A stretch of 64,000 bases of DNA from Saccopteryx bilineata (GCF_036850765.1 NC_089496.1:50644113-50708112); one strand, 5' to 3'; positions 19,798 to 32,469 are shown, counted from the stretch's first letter. Program-made: numbers and translations. Notes: generated by a model from the letters alone, not told the origin.

Positions 19798-22744
19798 ATC
19801 AGCTCTGCCCAGCCGGCTCAGCACACTTTTGTGTCCCCACTCTCCCGAGAAAGTGTGAAGTGGGACACCAGTTCCCTGCTATCCAGAAGTAGGCGGTTCC
19901 TACGAAATCCTTTCATGAGAAAAAGTGACATAAAGTGAAGCAGGGACCTCAGGACACGTCTTGCTAACAGATGCCCCCCGACAGCTGGAGATGAAGCCCA
20001 GATGCTCACAGACATGCTCAGAGCCTGGCAGCCGGGGGCTGAGCGGCTGGTGTGTTCCTGGGGGGGGGGCAGGAGCACGGGACCAGCCCCCTGCCCCTGG
20101 GTGCGGTCTCTGTCCCGGGGCTGCAGCCGACACACTGTGTGCCAGCCTCACGTTCAGTCCATTGTGGACAAGTGGAAGTCCTCTTTGAAGTGGCATCATG
20201 GGAACTCCTCGTGAAGCGGGCGATGCCTGTAGTTTAAAGACGCCAAGTTACTTACCACGGGAAAGGAGGATTTTGTTGGAATCGGGGATTGGGTAGCCCG
20301 TTTGCGGTTTACATGGCCTTTCCTTCTGAGTTGGATGGATGCGTGGTGGGGATGCTCGACTTGAAGGGTTCGCACCCCCTCTGAATCGTGACCTGGCCCT
20401 GCTGCCCAGCCCACCTGGGGTGGGTCTTCTCCCTCCAGATGTTCACCCCCTCCTGGGCAGCTGGGCAGCACAGGGAGGAGGCTAGGAGACCCAGGGGCAG
20501 GTTCACCAAGGGTTTGGCTGCCTGTGGGTGGGGGCCGGCACAGCCCCAGTGCCCAGTGGGCATGCTCAGGACGGTCCAGGAGAAGCGAGGGGTGCATCCG
20601 GGGGAGAAGGATCACCCTATTAAGAAAAAGAAAAAGAATGATCACCCTGTAGGTATCCATTTGGGGCAGTGATCAAAAACAGAGGGCATCAGCCCCCTGC
20701 TGGCTGATGGGGGGAGACACCATCCCCGCTGGGCAAGTCTGTCCAGGTAGCCTGGGGCACTGGGACGAGGACTCCCCAGTGACCTCACCATGTCCTCAGT
20801 AGGTGGGGGACCTCTCTGGGAAAAGGACTGGACAGACACTGGTGAGTGGAGGCCTGCCTGCGCCCGCCTCGTGCCCTGCCCACACCTTAGAAGAAGAGGA
20901 AGGGAGAAGGCCAGTGGGCCGGGCCCCGGGCTTGGGAGAGCTGGGAACACTACTCCAAGTGGGCACCAGGGGGCAGCACGACCCGAGTGTCAGGCTCCTT
21001 CCAGGGTAACCCTTCCTGCTTCAGGGACTGCCAGGCATGAAGTTCCTGGGCTGTATTAACATGCTTGGATTTTAAGAAGTAAAAGGCATGGCAGGGCCAT
21101 GACCTTGGTGCAGCTCCGTACAGCAGCGAGTGGGAACACTTGGTCTGGGGACAAAGCAGGAGACCAGGTCCTGCCCTCTCATTCTGGAGAGAAGCGAGTC
21201 TTTCATCCTCCGCCTTAGCATCTCCATCTGTCGGACTGGGGCCATCTCTTCCCACCTTCGGCTGAAGGAACTCGTGCTGGAAGGGGGCTCACTGTGAAAT
21301 GCCTTCCTCGTGCTCAAGGCCGTGGGCCGAGGGCGAGGGGCGTTCCCGCGGTGAGGAAATGTCACCCCTTGATAAAGGAACTCGCAGGTCCACCCTTTGG
21401 GACTGGTTTTCCCTGTGGCAGGTGAGTGACGCTTTCCTGCTTCTACAGATGAGCGCGACCACGGCTGGGCCGGCACAGCCTTCGAATGGTATGCGAACCC
21501 AGAGAGTCCAGGTCACCCCTGTCCAGTGGGACACCTCGCAGCTTTGGGGACTGTCTTGGGGGGAGTGTGGGGGGCGGTTTATGGCACCCACTGGGCAGCC
21601 AGTTCCAGAGCCTCCCCCTCACCAAAGAGAAACAGTCCCCCGAAAGGGAGAGGGGAGAGCAGGAGACAGAGGTCTGTGTGGCCGAACATCTGGTCGACCT
21701 TTCCTGAGAGCCTGTCCCCTGCTCAAGCCCAGGAAGGCAGGGAGGCGGGGACCACACAAGACCCAGCGGGGTGAATTCTGGGAGCTCTGACAGAGCCAGG
21801 TGTTGATATCCCCTGGGAGGGGCAGGCAGAACGTGCCAGAACAATCCGGCCAGGCCAGGCTCGCTTCCTCAGCCCTTCGCTTTAACCAGAGGAAGGCGCT
21901 GCAGGTGGCATGAAGGTTTAAGAAAGAACAGGTTGTAAAAGTCCGTTCGCCCAGGGTATTTACACAGGTCCCAACCGCGGGTGCCAGGTGGGGCCGGCTG
22001 GCGCTCTCCTTGAGCCTGAGCACGTTTGCTGACTTCTGGGAAGGTCTCCCGTCCCTCATTGAGAACACGGAGACTGTGACCTCCACCTCACAGCGCTGGC
22101 GTGAAGACCCAGCCATCACTTCCGTCCTGCACCCAGCGGAGCATCTGGAGCGGTCCGTGCAGGAAATAGCAGTGATCAGGGGCAGAGCCAGAGGGCAGGA
22201 ATTGTGGTTGTTGAGTTTTGTGGATGTTTTTGTTCATCCTTGGGGGAGGGGGCAGAGTGGGCTCTTGGCTGATGAGGGAAAAATGGAAGGTATTTGCTCC
22301 TTCTAGAAGGAGAACAAGACATTACTATCCTTGAGCCCTTGAGCTACCTTATATCTGGGAAACCGCGGTGGTTTTAAAGCCGATGCCCTGTCGTTGGCAC
22401 AAAGGGGCTGAACGGGTGTGTTGTGTTCTGGAGCCTTGAACAGAGCCTGCCACCAATCTTGCAGGAACTGGGAGCACGAGCCTCGAGCTCACCTGTGTGA
22501 GGGGTGTGGCTGCAGCTCACCTGGGGATGGCGCTGGGCACACCTGGTGGGAGGGCGTGGAGTTGCCCTGGAGATCGGCTCCTCAGCAGGGCCCTGCCTGG
22601 GAGAGGGTGGAGACCAGGGCCTGTATGCTGTGGAATGAGGCCACAGCGCTGCCTGGACCTGAACACCTAGAGGACCTCACTGGGGCTGTGTGACCCCCCC
22701 ACTCCCACCCAGAATTTTTGTGGGAACCAAAGGAAGAGTACTGA
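19798..22744. other. Intergenic, no gene seen
   Basis: Moderately GC-rich. Open frames of up to about 166 codons overlap each other on both strands without known protein similarity. No repeat recognised with confidence. Confidence 0.5.
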
Positions 22745-22758
22745 AACCCCTGATTTTA

Positions 22759-23132
22759 TTTATTTATTTATTTTGTATTTTTCCAAAGTTAGAAGCAGGG
22801 AGGCAGACAGACAGACTCCTGCATGTGCCCAACCGGGATCCACCCAGCATGCCCACCAGGGGGCAATGCCCCCCATCTGGGGTGTTGCTTCGTTGTGACT
22901 GGAGCCATTCTAGCACCTGAGGCAGAGGCCATGGAGCCATCCTCAGCGCCCGGGCCAACTTTGCTCCAATGGAGCCTTGGCTGCGGGAGGGGAAGAGAGA
23001 GACAGAGAGGAAGGAGAGGGAGAGGGGTGGAGAAGCAGATGGGCGCTTCTTCTGTGTGCCCTGGCTGGGAATCAAACCCGGGACTTCCACACGCTGGGCT
23101 GATGCTCTACCTCTAAGCCAACTGGCCAGGGC
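22759..23132 (-). repeat. tRNA-derived SINE (long bat type), minus strand
   Basis: Minus-strand head TGCCCTGGCCAGTTGGCTTA, a degraded B box and a body with GCTCCATTGGAGCAAAGTTG. A perfect 14-bp target duplication AACCCCTGATTTTA lies at 22745-22758 and 23133-23146. The tail (TATTTATTTATTTA as seen on the plus strand) is at the left. Confidence 0.95.
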
Positions 23133-23146
23133 AACCCCTGATTTTA

Positions 23147-24990
23147 AATACCTCTCAATCCCAGTGCGTGGTTCCCATTAAATCAGAGGGGAAAATCTGA
23201 TGCTGCTTGGACCTCGAGAATAATTTCTTGTGCATGAAATGCCAAGATTACACAGATTGCATGTTCTTGGGTCATGGCCCCGTGGCCAGTGGCCCAAGAC
23301 AAAACCACTGACGTGTCCTTTCCCTCAGGTGGTTTTGTTTTTCTTGACTCCACAGTCAAGATAGGCCAGCCCCTGCCCTGGCAGTGGTGACCGGGCCCTG
23401 ATGCTGAGGGTCTGACCACACAAGCCCCCCAAAGAGGTGGGAGACAGGCAAAAACGATGGGCACTGAGCACAGGGGTTCTGTCGGAGACGCCATCAAACC
23501 TGCAGGCGATGCCCCGAGGCCTCTGGGAATTTGCTAACACACAGGGAATGCACAGGGGTTGGGGGAAGGCTGCCCTTCCATTCATTCTAAGTGTCCAGCA
23601 TGGACTCACTCTGACGGCAGCCCCCGGTGGACCTCAGTGGCGTCACCTGGCAACATTTCAGGTTCAGGTAAACACAAACAGCCTGTGAAAGACAGGAATT
23701 TCCTCTTTGATTTCTTTCAGAATTGGCGTTAAAAGTAAGTTGGTCTATTGGCATAAAGTGTTGCACCCGGACGCACCCCAGTGAGAGAGAACTCTATTAC
23801 CGAGGCCTGCGGTCCATCGGGCCGTGTGGGTTTTACAGGAGAACCAGAACCGAGGGCCAGGCCACCCCCTGGCCGCGGGCTGCTAGGTGAAGGGAGTCGT
23901 CTGTGGATCGTCCTTGCTGGGGAGATGGGCGGTCACTATAGTGCTGGTCACCAGCGCTGGTGACACCCCGCTCTATCCAGAGATACGTCAGGAAGTTTGT
24001 GTGTCCCCCCCCCAAGAGATCCTAGCCTCTCTGGTATCACCAGGCATCTATGAAAATTTCTACTTTTTGAAGCATCCTTGTTGCCATGGGGGATGCTGAC
24101 ATCCCACCCACTCAGGACAGGCCAGTGCCTCAGCCGCAGGACGCCGGCTGTGGCCAGAGAGGAGCCGCACAGGCTGGCCACAGCGAGTCTACTGGAAATA
24201 ACTCCCTTTGGCAGAAGAAAACGGTGTCCGTTCCATAGCTAACTGTTCCGCTTTTCAGACCTCGCCAGCCAGAAGGGACGACTCCAGGATCCCCAACTTC
24301 AAGACTGTGGGGCTCAGCGTGTCCCGAGCACAGGGGGGAGGCCTTACCCGGCAAACCGCTGGTGACCACCTGGATCTGGGGTTGGGGGGGGGATGGGCAC
24401 CCCCTTTGGGGACAACAGCGCTTGATGAAGGACCATGGAAACAACATTGGCCATGCGGTTACAAGACCGGGATCTAAACCGTGGTTTGGAATGTAGTCTG
24501 TCAACTTGAACTGATGCCGGCAACTTTTATGAGCTTCAGTCTCCTCCTCCGTTGAGTGAGTGGGGTGACGCTGCTGATCCGTCAGACCAGGGGGTGAAAC
24601 CGAATAAGGACTATGCTCGGAGCCTTCTCCCTCCCGTAGATGTCCAGCTCTGCGTGCCAAGCAGGTGCAGGGCACTGCGGAATCCAGCCCCTGCTAGGAG
24701 CTCGGAAACAGGCTGCCTGGGCTCTGGGTCTAAGAGGGTTGTGGGAGGTTTCGCCTCAAGGCAAGGGACAAGGAGGGGCGAGGGGGGCAGACAAGGAAGG
24801 AGCAGCGTCTGCCCCCTCCAGCTCCCAGGTATTCAAGAAAGCCATCAGAATGTTCCAAAAGGTCACCCTCTGTCTTGTTCTGTCCTGTCCGAGTGGGTCA
24901 TGTCAGTAGTGGCTGTTCTGTGCTACAGTGGGTAAATTGATATTTAATAGTTTTTCATTTCAGAGTCTTATGAGGGCACATTAGAGAAAT
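23147..24990. other. Intergenic, no gene seen
   Basis: A possible MIR trace near 24480-24560 (GAGCTTCAGTCTCCTCCTCC). Nothing else recognised. Confidence 0.45.
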
Positions 24991-24992
24991 GT

Positions 24993-25039
24993 AACACACA
25001 CATACACATGCACACACACACGCACACGCACACACGCAC
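24993..25039. repeat. (CA)n microsatellite, interrupted
   Basis: ACACACACATACACATGCAC followed by further CA/CG repeats. Confidence 0.9.
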
Positions 25040-26056
25040 TTCAAAAACAATGCTTGTTTCTTTCTGAGGTGGAGTCTGGTAGCCAGGCTGCCTGCTGCAG
25101 TCATGGCATGGCGTTCTAGGAACAAGCAGAAAGGGTCTTGGCTTGCAGGAGGGATGATGGCTCTTGGTTACTTGGTGGCTGGTCATCCTGTTTATAAAGA
25201 TGGTTGTTTCTCTGTCCTCCTTCCGTCCTTTTCTCTTCCAGTTCTCTCTGTGAACATACCCTGCGAAGAAGAGGAAAGGAGGAAAGATGAAAAAAATTAT
25301 ATAAATGATACAAGCATCACCTCCAGCAAGGATGAGATGAGATAAAGGGCTTGGAATCCTCGGGGACGACCTATACAAGTCAGTTATTTGTATCACTCAG
25401 GTCCCCGCTGGGACGGAAAATGCCGAGGTAGCTCGTGTTGAATCCTGGCAATTCAGGGGAATGATACTCCGCACAGCCTGCGCCCTGGACGGCTCACGGT
25501 CCCTGGGAGAGAGCCAGGAGTTAGTCTGGCGCAGTATTCCTGACCGTGACCTGGTTTTGTTTTTGGCTCGAATGAATAACTTACTCACCAGTGCTTGACC
25601 GTTTGAACATGGTCAGTCCTCCCCACAGCGAGCTCACCCCCAGGTGTCTGCTCCAGGGGTCCCAGGCACGCACCTGCACTTTGGGGGCATCCCAGGAGGC
25701 TCAAAGACTTGGGTCCGTACTCTGTTTTCCATCCAGTATCTGGTTGGGGGACACAGTTTGGGTGATTGGCTTGGATGTTCTGTGACTAATGGACTTAATC
25801 TTTTTGTTCTCAGGGCTCTGTAGATGTGGGTGACCTTTGCAGGGGAAGTTGTGGGGTTTTTCTATCAATTCTGGGTCTACAGCTTCCTCAAAGATTCAGC
25901 TAAGTGTCTACCCCCCCCCCTTTTTATTCACCAGCTGGTGCAGGGGGAGCCAACACATGATTTTTTTTTTTTTAAATGAGAAAACACATCCCATGACGCC
26001 CGACAAACAGCCATGCCAGACGGCTCGTCACTGGAAAGACATGGCAACTTTCATCC
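25040..26056. other. Intergenic, no gene seen
   Basis: Includes homopolymer C (about 25911) and T (about 25962) runs. No exon or repeat family recognised. Confidence 0.45.
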
Positions 26057-26064
26057 CCCTAGCA

Positions 26065-26395
26065 CAGGGGTCCCCAAACTACAGCCTGCAGGCCGCATGT
26101 GGCCCCCTGAGGCCATTTATCCGGACCCCGCTGCACTTCCAGAAGGGGCACCTCTTTCTTAAGTGGTCAGTGAGAGGAGCATAGTTCCTATTGAAATACT
26201 GTTCAGTTTGTTGATTTAAATTTACTTGTTCTTTATTTTAAATATTGTATTTGTTCCCATTTTGTTTTTTTACTTTAAAATAAGATATGTGCAGTGTGCA
26301 TAGGGATTTGTTCATAGTTTTTTTTATAGTCCGGCCCTCCAACGGTCTGAGGGACAGTGAACTGGCCCCCTGTGTAAAAAGTTTGGGGACCCCTG
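26065..26395 (+). mobile_element. Non-autonomous hAT element (331 bp) with perfect target duplication
   Basis: Starts CAGGGGTCCCCAAACTAC and ends AAGTTTGGGGACCCCTG, an inverted repeat of about 15 bp. The 8-bp duplication CCCTAGCA is exact on both sides (26057-26064 and 26396-26403). No coding capacity; AT-rich middle. A fragment of the same family lies at 36921-37041. Confidence 0.94.
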
Positions 26396-26403
26396 CCCTA
26401 GCA

Positions 26404-26895
26404 TAACCCAGAGGGTGGCTGGAGTCTCAGGGCCTGCTGACATCGAGCTGAGCTTGGTTCAGACCTTTCCCACTGATGGGGGGGGGGAGTGCAGGGCCCC
26501 CGCAAGGCGCCTCCGAATCCCTGACTGCTTTTCACGATCGCCGTCCGCCCCGTTCGTCTCTCTGCCGAGTGCTCCTCCCCTGCCTCTTGCGGCTGCCCGT
26601 CCTTCCCTACGGCGCCTCTGAGCCAGACCACGGGCAGAGACTTCTCCCATTTTCTCACGGAAAACAAACGGTTGTCTGTCCGCCTGCCCTTTCTCTCTCG
26701 CTGACTCCCTGCCCTTTCCCTCCCCTCTCTCTGCTGCTTTGCTCCGTCCCGGGAACAAATGACCAACATTCATAACAGCTCCACCCACTTTTTTTTTTTT
26801 TAAAGCTTTCCCCATGAGTCTTTTAAGAGTCTCACTCTCTGACCCCACCAGAGGCAGCTTTTCTTTGGAGAAGCAGAGCTTCAGCTGAAGGGACC
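26404..26895. other. Intergenic, no gene seen
   Basis: Pyrimidine-rich with G- and T-homopolymers; open frames on both strands without known similarity. Confidence 0.45.
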
Positions 26896-27058
26896 CTAAC
26901 TGCTTGGATTCCAGCTCCTACTCTACCTCTTCCCACCTGCTCGACTCGAGGCGGGTCCCTTCACTTCTCTGTGCCCCAGTTTCTTGTACTGTAAAAAATA
27001 TAATAAAAAAGAAGTCCTCGTAGGGTTGTGGAGAAGACGAAATGAGTTAATAATATCT
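26896..27058 (+). repeat. MIR
   Basis: TCTCTGTGCCCCAGTTTCTT, GTACTGTAAAAAATATAATA and GTAGGGTTGTGGAGAAGACG match the MIR core-to-end order in sense. Confidence 0.85.
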
Positions 27059-27066
27059 GGGCCATC

Positions 27067-27102
27067 GATGGATGGATGGATGGATGGATGGATGGATGGA
27101 TA
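27067..27102. repeat. (GGAT)n microsatellite
   Basis: Nine tandem GATG/GGAT units. Confidence 0.95.
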
Positions 27103-27485
27103 AACACATGGTGGTATATCTATACAATGGAATTTATTCAGTCCTGAAAAAGGAATTTAGCACTGGTAGCTGCTATAACTTGGATGACCCTCAAAATACA
27201 CGACAGGAAAGGAGCCAGACTAAAATGTGACACTTCGTATGATTCTTTTGATAAGGTATATCCAGAATGGGCAAATCTGTAGGGACAGAAGACGGATTCA
27301 TGGTTATCAGGGGACAGAGGGACAGGCAATGGGAAGTGACTGCTTAACGGAGTGAGGTGTCCATCTGGGGCAGTGGAAAAGCTTTAGGGAGGTGATGGTT
27401 GTACGTGTGAGAATGCACTGGAAGCCACTGAATGACACATTTTTAAATGGTTCATGGTGGATGAATCTGTAAAAATAAATAAGTG
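27103..27485 (+). repeat. LINE-1 3'UTR (old, L1M type)
   Basis: ATACAATGGAATTTATTCAG, AACTTGGATGACCCTCAAAA, ATGATTCTTTTGATAAGG and CCACTGAATGACACATTTTT follow an L1 3' end in sense orientation. Confidence 0.88.
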
Positions 27486-27904
27486 GAAAACAATCTTTGT
27501 ATTTCCTGGCATTATCAAAATACTATTACTACTCACCCCCCCCCCCCCCCGCCCCACTCCAGCCAGCCTAGAAGACCGTTCATCTCAGCTGTTTTCAAAA
27601 TAAGGAAAAATCTCAATAGCGAGCAGCAGTATGAGGGAGCCTCAGACCCAGGGAGAGTCTTCCTGAGGACTGCCCATCACACAACTAACCGTAAGATGTA
27701 ACACTTTCACCTTGTTGCAAGGAGGGCAAATCGGAACCAGGTCATAGAATAAAACTGGTCATTCTTGGAGAGCCTCTGGGCTCATGATCGTGGTTCTGGG
27801 AACTACAGGTCGGAAGAGTATCCGTCCCGTTGATGAAATATCTCTGGTGTCCATACTCCTTCCCATCCCCATTCTTGCTGCTGTAGCGAAGGCCCTCATT
27901 GTCT

Positions 27905-27990
27905 GTATTTTTATTGAGGTGTAATGCACATGGCCTACACTCAACCCTTCAAAGTGTCACCCGCGCGTCAGTGGTGCATTCCTAGAGGCG
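27905..27990 (-). repeat. LINE-1 3'UTR fragment, antisense
   Basis: TTTTTATTGAGGTGTAATGC, then CTTCAAAGTGTCACC, resembles antisense L1 3'UTR. Confidence 0.5.
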
Positions 27991-28083
27991 TTGCCTTTTG
28001 CTTGGACGGTCCCGGTGGCTTCAGCAGTGACCTTCCTCCTGTACACTTTCTAGGTGGGGCTTCCAACCTCTGACCTTCTAGAG

Positions 28084-28435
28084 CAGTGATCCCCAACCTT
28101 GTTGGGGCCATGGACCAGTTTAATGTCAGAAAATAGTTTCACGGACCAGCCTTTAAGGGTGGGATGGATAAATGCACAAAATAAAATTATGTGGCCGGTG
28201 TAAAAACTGTGGTATTTTTAAATATAATTGTCAAACATATGAGAAAAGCGTCAAGAGTGAGTCTTAGACGGATGTAACAGGGAATCTGGTCATTTTTAAA
28301 AAAAATAAAACATCGTTCAGACTTAAATATAAATAAGGTAAAAATAATGTAAGTTATTTATTCTTTCTCTGCGGACTGGTACCAAATGGCCCACGGACCA
28401 GTACCGATCCATCACCCGGCGTTTGGGGACCACTG
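28084..28435. mobile_element. Non-autonomous hAT element (352 bp)
   Basis: Ends CAGTGATCCCCAACCTTG and, on the other strand, CAGTGGTCCCCAAACGCC. Duplications TTCTAGAG (28076-28083) and TTCTAGAA (28436-28443) match at 7 of 8 and fit the T/A preference of hAT targets. Interior is AT-rich and non-coding. Confidence 0.9.
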
Positions 28436-28574
28436 TTCTAGAACACAAACCCAATCCTGTTCCCTCCCCTCTACCCACCTGACTTAAAGTCCCGCACAAG
28501 CTCCCCGCCCCCCAGCAGAGTGGCTTCCCAGCGTGCCCTCCGCCTCCCTCGCCCACTGCCCCCAGCGCCCTGGG

Positions 28575-28954
28575 CTGGCCATCAGGACCCCCTGCAGTCA
28601 CACACACACACACACACCCCAGGACCCCTGCAGTCACACCACACACACACACACACACCAGGACCCCTGCAGTCACACACACACACACACACCAGGACCC
28701 CTGCAGTCACACAACACACACACACACACACACACACACCAGGACCCCTGTAGTCACACACACACACACACACACACACACCAGGACCCCTGCGGTCACA
28801 CAAACACACACACACACCAGGACCCCTGTAGTCACACACACACACACACACCAGGACCCCTGCAGTCACACACACACACACACACACACACCACACACCA
28901 CACACCAGGACCCCCTGCAGTCACACACACACACACACCAGGACCCCCTGCAGT

Positions 28955-28985
<31 letters not shown>

Positions 28986-29077
28986 CACCAGGACCCCTGC
29001 AGTCACACACACACATACACACACACACACCAGGACCCCTGCAGTCACACACACACCAGGACCCCTGCAGTCTCACA

Positions 29078-29108
<31 letters not shown>

Positions 29109-29206
29109 CCAGGACCCCTGCAGTCTCACACACACACACCACACACACACACACACACACACCAGGACCCCTGCAGTCTCACACACACACACCAGGACCC
29201 CTGCAG

Positions 29207-29247
<41 letters not shown>
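28575..29247 (+). repeat. Compound minisatellite: (CA)n alternating with GGACCCCTGCAGT
   Basis: About sixteen copies of the 13-14 bp block AGGACCCCTGCAGTC (some CCCCCTG, TAGT or CGGT) alternate with CA runs of varying length, giving units of about 30-55 bp, and end in a pure CA run (about 29212-29246). Histidine-threonine or cysteine-valine frames across it are by-products. Confidence 0.95.
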
Positions 29248-29248
<1 letters not shown>

Positions 29249-29249
29249 C

Positions 29250-31240
29250 GTGCTTGGTGGCTGAGCTCCGTCCGGCTGTGACTGCTCTGCAGCTCTGAAG
29301 GGCCCATCCCCTCTCCTGTCCCTTCCTTGCTGCAGGCTCCCCTTCGGACAGGCCCTGATGAAGCCGCCAGGGGCCTTGCACGCCCCATTTGGTGTTGCCC
29401 TTTGCCCTGGAGAGCTCTGGAAGTGCCGGCCTGCCCGTGTGCAGCCACTTGCCTTGGCTCCTGCCCTGGGCAGCAGGCCCAGGCCCCCGACTGCCACTTA
29501 CCACCTGGGCGACGGAGCGAGCTCTCTGAGCGGCCCCAGGAAAGCCCTGCTCCCAGAGTCTGGGGCCCAGGCTCCCAGGCACCCAGGAGAGAGGTGGGCC
29601 CAGCACACGGCAGCTCCGCCCACGTCTTCTTCAAGAAATCCCGCTCCGTCACCACCAGCCTGCCCTTTCCACTAGCAGTCTGCGGGTCTTGGAATGAGGG
29701 TGTGGGTGTTTCCTCTGCATATTTGCCTCTCAGACTGGCACCCCACTTTGGACTGCCATCACCACGGTGTCTTGTTCAAATATGGGGCAGTTAGGACCCG
29801 CAATGGACAGTGATCGTTGTTGCCAGGTCCTGGCTTAAACCTGGAGTTGATCATCTCTTTGTTTTCGATTAGCTGAAGGACTACAGAGTGGGAGACAGGA
29901 GTGGCCCGAGGGAAAGGGAAGCGTGAGGAGGAACGGGGAGAACAACCTGGTTTGTGAACAGGACTTTGGTGAATGCCCAGCGACTCAGCGAAGGGAAATC
30001 TCACGGTTTCCAACATTTAGTTTCATTGTTTTATAATGAATTCCTTAATTGATTGCAGCATTGCGTTCTTGGATTGTCTCAACGGATACTTCTTTACTAT
30101 TTTGAGCTGAGAGCTTAAGAAGGGGGCGCCCCGTCTCCCAAGCGTCACACAGAGGTACCAGTGGGATGTTAGTGGGGCGTTCATAACCCATGGTTATTTA
30201 TTTACATCTTTATAATTAGTTGTTACTGCAACTGCGGCAGGATGCTCAGACCAGCCAGGAATGGGCCCCAACGGAACGCAACCACCCCCTTCCTCATTTG
30301 CTGTCTCTAAATATATAGGACGTCTTCATCACCATGGTGATCGGGCAACTTCGGCCTCCAAACACATTCCCTTGCAGCGCGTCGGTACCAGGGACAGAGG
30401 ACGCCAGGGAGGCGGTGCGTCTGGCAAAGGAGGTGCGGAGCCCTCGGGCCTCGGGGGACCCAGAGCCTCTTTCAGCCGTGCACTGGGGACCTGGGACTCG
30501 GGAGTACCCGCTCAGACGCCCTGAGCCTGCTTCCAGGTCTGTGGCGCCTCCTCCCTGGGTCCACCTTCTCCCAGGATGCTGTGTACCAGCCGTGCCCCCT
30601 GAGTTTAGTCGTGCCCCCGACCAGCTGTCTGCAGGCTGGCGTGCAGAGGCTGGGCTGAGGCGTCCTCACACGGGCACACTCACGTGGCTATTATTGTTGG
30701 TAAGAGACAGAGGTGAGGGTTGAGGTGGGCCGGAGGCCAGCATTCTTCTTGTCTTGTGCCCACAGTTCTGAGGCCTGCCTGGCACCTGCCCCTCATCTTG
30801 GTTCTCCTCCCTTGAATGCATTGTTTCTCCGTGTCACCCTTCCTGTATATCACTGAGCCTGTATGCCCAGTGCCCCCTGCCAGCCATGCCCCCTCCTCAG
30901 CTGCCTCCTGGCTTCCTGCCAAGCCGTCCAGGCAAACTGTCCCTGGTCGCCCCTCCCTTCTCCGTGCCCCAGTCCTGCTGCTCGTCTGCTGACCCTGGTC
31001 TGGGACCAGTCACCCCAACCTGCACATGTGGGCGGAGCCTGTCATCTCTCCCGTACATGACTCCTCCCCCTCCCCTGCCCCCTGGCCCCTGGCCCCCAGC
31101 CCCTGGCCACCACACCTGGCACAGGAACACCTCATAAGGACTGGCCCATGTGCTGGATTGAGTCGTTCTGGTAATTTGGGAGGAAGGCTTTGGAGCCATC
31201 CCCTGATACTTTCTCCAAACTCTGGTTTCCGAACAACCCA
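29250..31240. other. Intergenic, no gene seen
   Basis: GC-rich with overlapping shadow open frames on both strands. No repeat or exon recognised. Confidence 0.45.
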
Positions 31241-31254
31241 AGGCTGGTTTGGAA

Positions 31255-31410
31255 CAGAAGTGGATTTAATGGCGGGTGCACCAGGCGTGCGCCCTGGGCC
31301 CCAACTTTTGAAGGGCCCCGCAAAATCCCAACTTGACACTTTTTTCTAATGTAAGGGGTCCAATGTTTTCTTCTACGCCCAGGGCCTCAACCAACCTTAA
31401 TCGGCCTCTG
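31255..31410. mobile_element. Non-autonomous hAT element (156 bp), inverted relative of 59977-60258
   Basis: Starts CAGAAGTGGATTTAATGGCG and ends CCTTAATCGGCCTCTG. Duplications GTTTGGAA (31247-31254) and GTTCGGAA (31411-31418) match at 7 of 8. Ends match those of the 59977 element read backwards. Confidence 0.88.
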
Positions 31411-31418
31411 GTTCGGAA

Positions 31419-32285
31419 GGGTCAGATTCTGCCGTTGAAATGAGGGCCAGGGGTAGTGTTGACCTGCTCCGGTGATTCCAGCCTCTGAGCTGTCCTCGTG
31501 TGTGTGTGGGCACGCCCCACCCCCAACAACGTGGGGAAGGTCAGGCCGGGGGGAGGAGCGTGTGCTTGTGTGCTCACCTGAGTGTCTGCCCCACCCGTCA
31601 CCAAGAAGGCAGGGAGCTCGGCCGCCCATGGAGGAGGTGACCGCGTGTCCTGGTTTGCCAGGGACAAGCCGTGTATTGTCCTGGAATGATTATTAATAGG
31701 GCCCCTTCACTCTCAAAAGTGTCCCATCAGTAAATAAGAGAAATGATATGGTTTTCCACACAGTGGAGTCTTGTATCCTGTTGCTGAGCTCATCAGCCTA
31801 AATATTTGCACTGGGGTTTGTTTTTGGTTTTTTTTGTTTAGTTTTTTGTGGGGTTTTGTTTTTTTTTTGTTTTTTTTTTTGAGTTCTGGGAATTCTCAGA
31901 TCAACTGTATTCTTAGAAAGGTTGGCAGAAAAGCATGGGGGTTTCCATGGCCTCATTACGGATCCTAAACCCAGTAAAGCGGTTATAAATATTCCATCCA
32001 GCCCCGGGGCACTCGGGCCCCGCTCCCAGAGGACACTGACAGAGGAACCCGCAGGAGCCGTGGGGCGGCCGTCGCCGCGGCCCATGCGTGGCTCAGGGAA
32101 ACTGTGAGTCAGTGGCTGGAATGGACTCAAGTTCAGCTTCTTTCCCAGCATGTCTTAACAGACACCTTTGGTAGCTGGTCTGACTTGTCAGCTGGCCAAT
32201 AAACAGACACAAATGCCACGTGAGTATGAACTTTGAAAAATTCAAGCAAGTGTTTAATAACTTAAGTATTTTCATTTTTTAAAAT
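31419..32285. other. Intergenic, no gene seen
   Basis: Contains a T-rich stretch (about 31818-31881). No exon recognised. Confidence 0.45.
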
Positions 32286-32286
32286 T

Positions 32287-32465
32287 TTTGTTTATTGACT
32301 TGAGGGAAAGAGAGAGAGAGAGAGAGAGAGAGAAGCATCAATTTGTGGTTCCACTTATTTATGCAGCCATCGGTTGATTCCTCTATGTGCCCTGACCAGG
32401 GATCGGCCTTGAACCCTTGTTGTACCAGGTTGACGCTCTAACCCACTGAGCTATCCGGCCAGGGC
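32287..32465 (-). repeat. Ves-type SINE, minus strand
   Basis: Minus-strand head GCCCTGGCCGGATAGCTCAG, a B-box-like segment and a tail with (CT)n seen as GAGAGAGA at 32310-32332. About 180 bp, the short Ves form typical of bats. Confidence 0.88.
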
Positions 32466-32469
32466 TAAT

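Noticed and set aside
18773..19892. Long proline-rich (plus) and glycine/arginine-rich (minus) open frames of 200-340 codons
   Set aside because: Generated by the C-rich minisatellite and GC-rich flank; both strands are open over the same bases.
22759..23132. Open frames with an RKRERERKER-like composition recurring at several places (also 34.4, 45.8, 57.7 and 59.5 kb)
   Set aside because: These repeated proteins are translations of the same SINE family.
28323..29655. His/Thr and Cys/Val-rich open frames
   Set aside because: Translation of CA repeats in the compound minisatellite.
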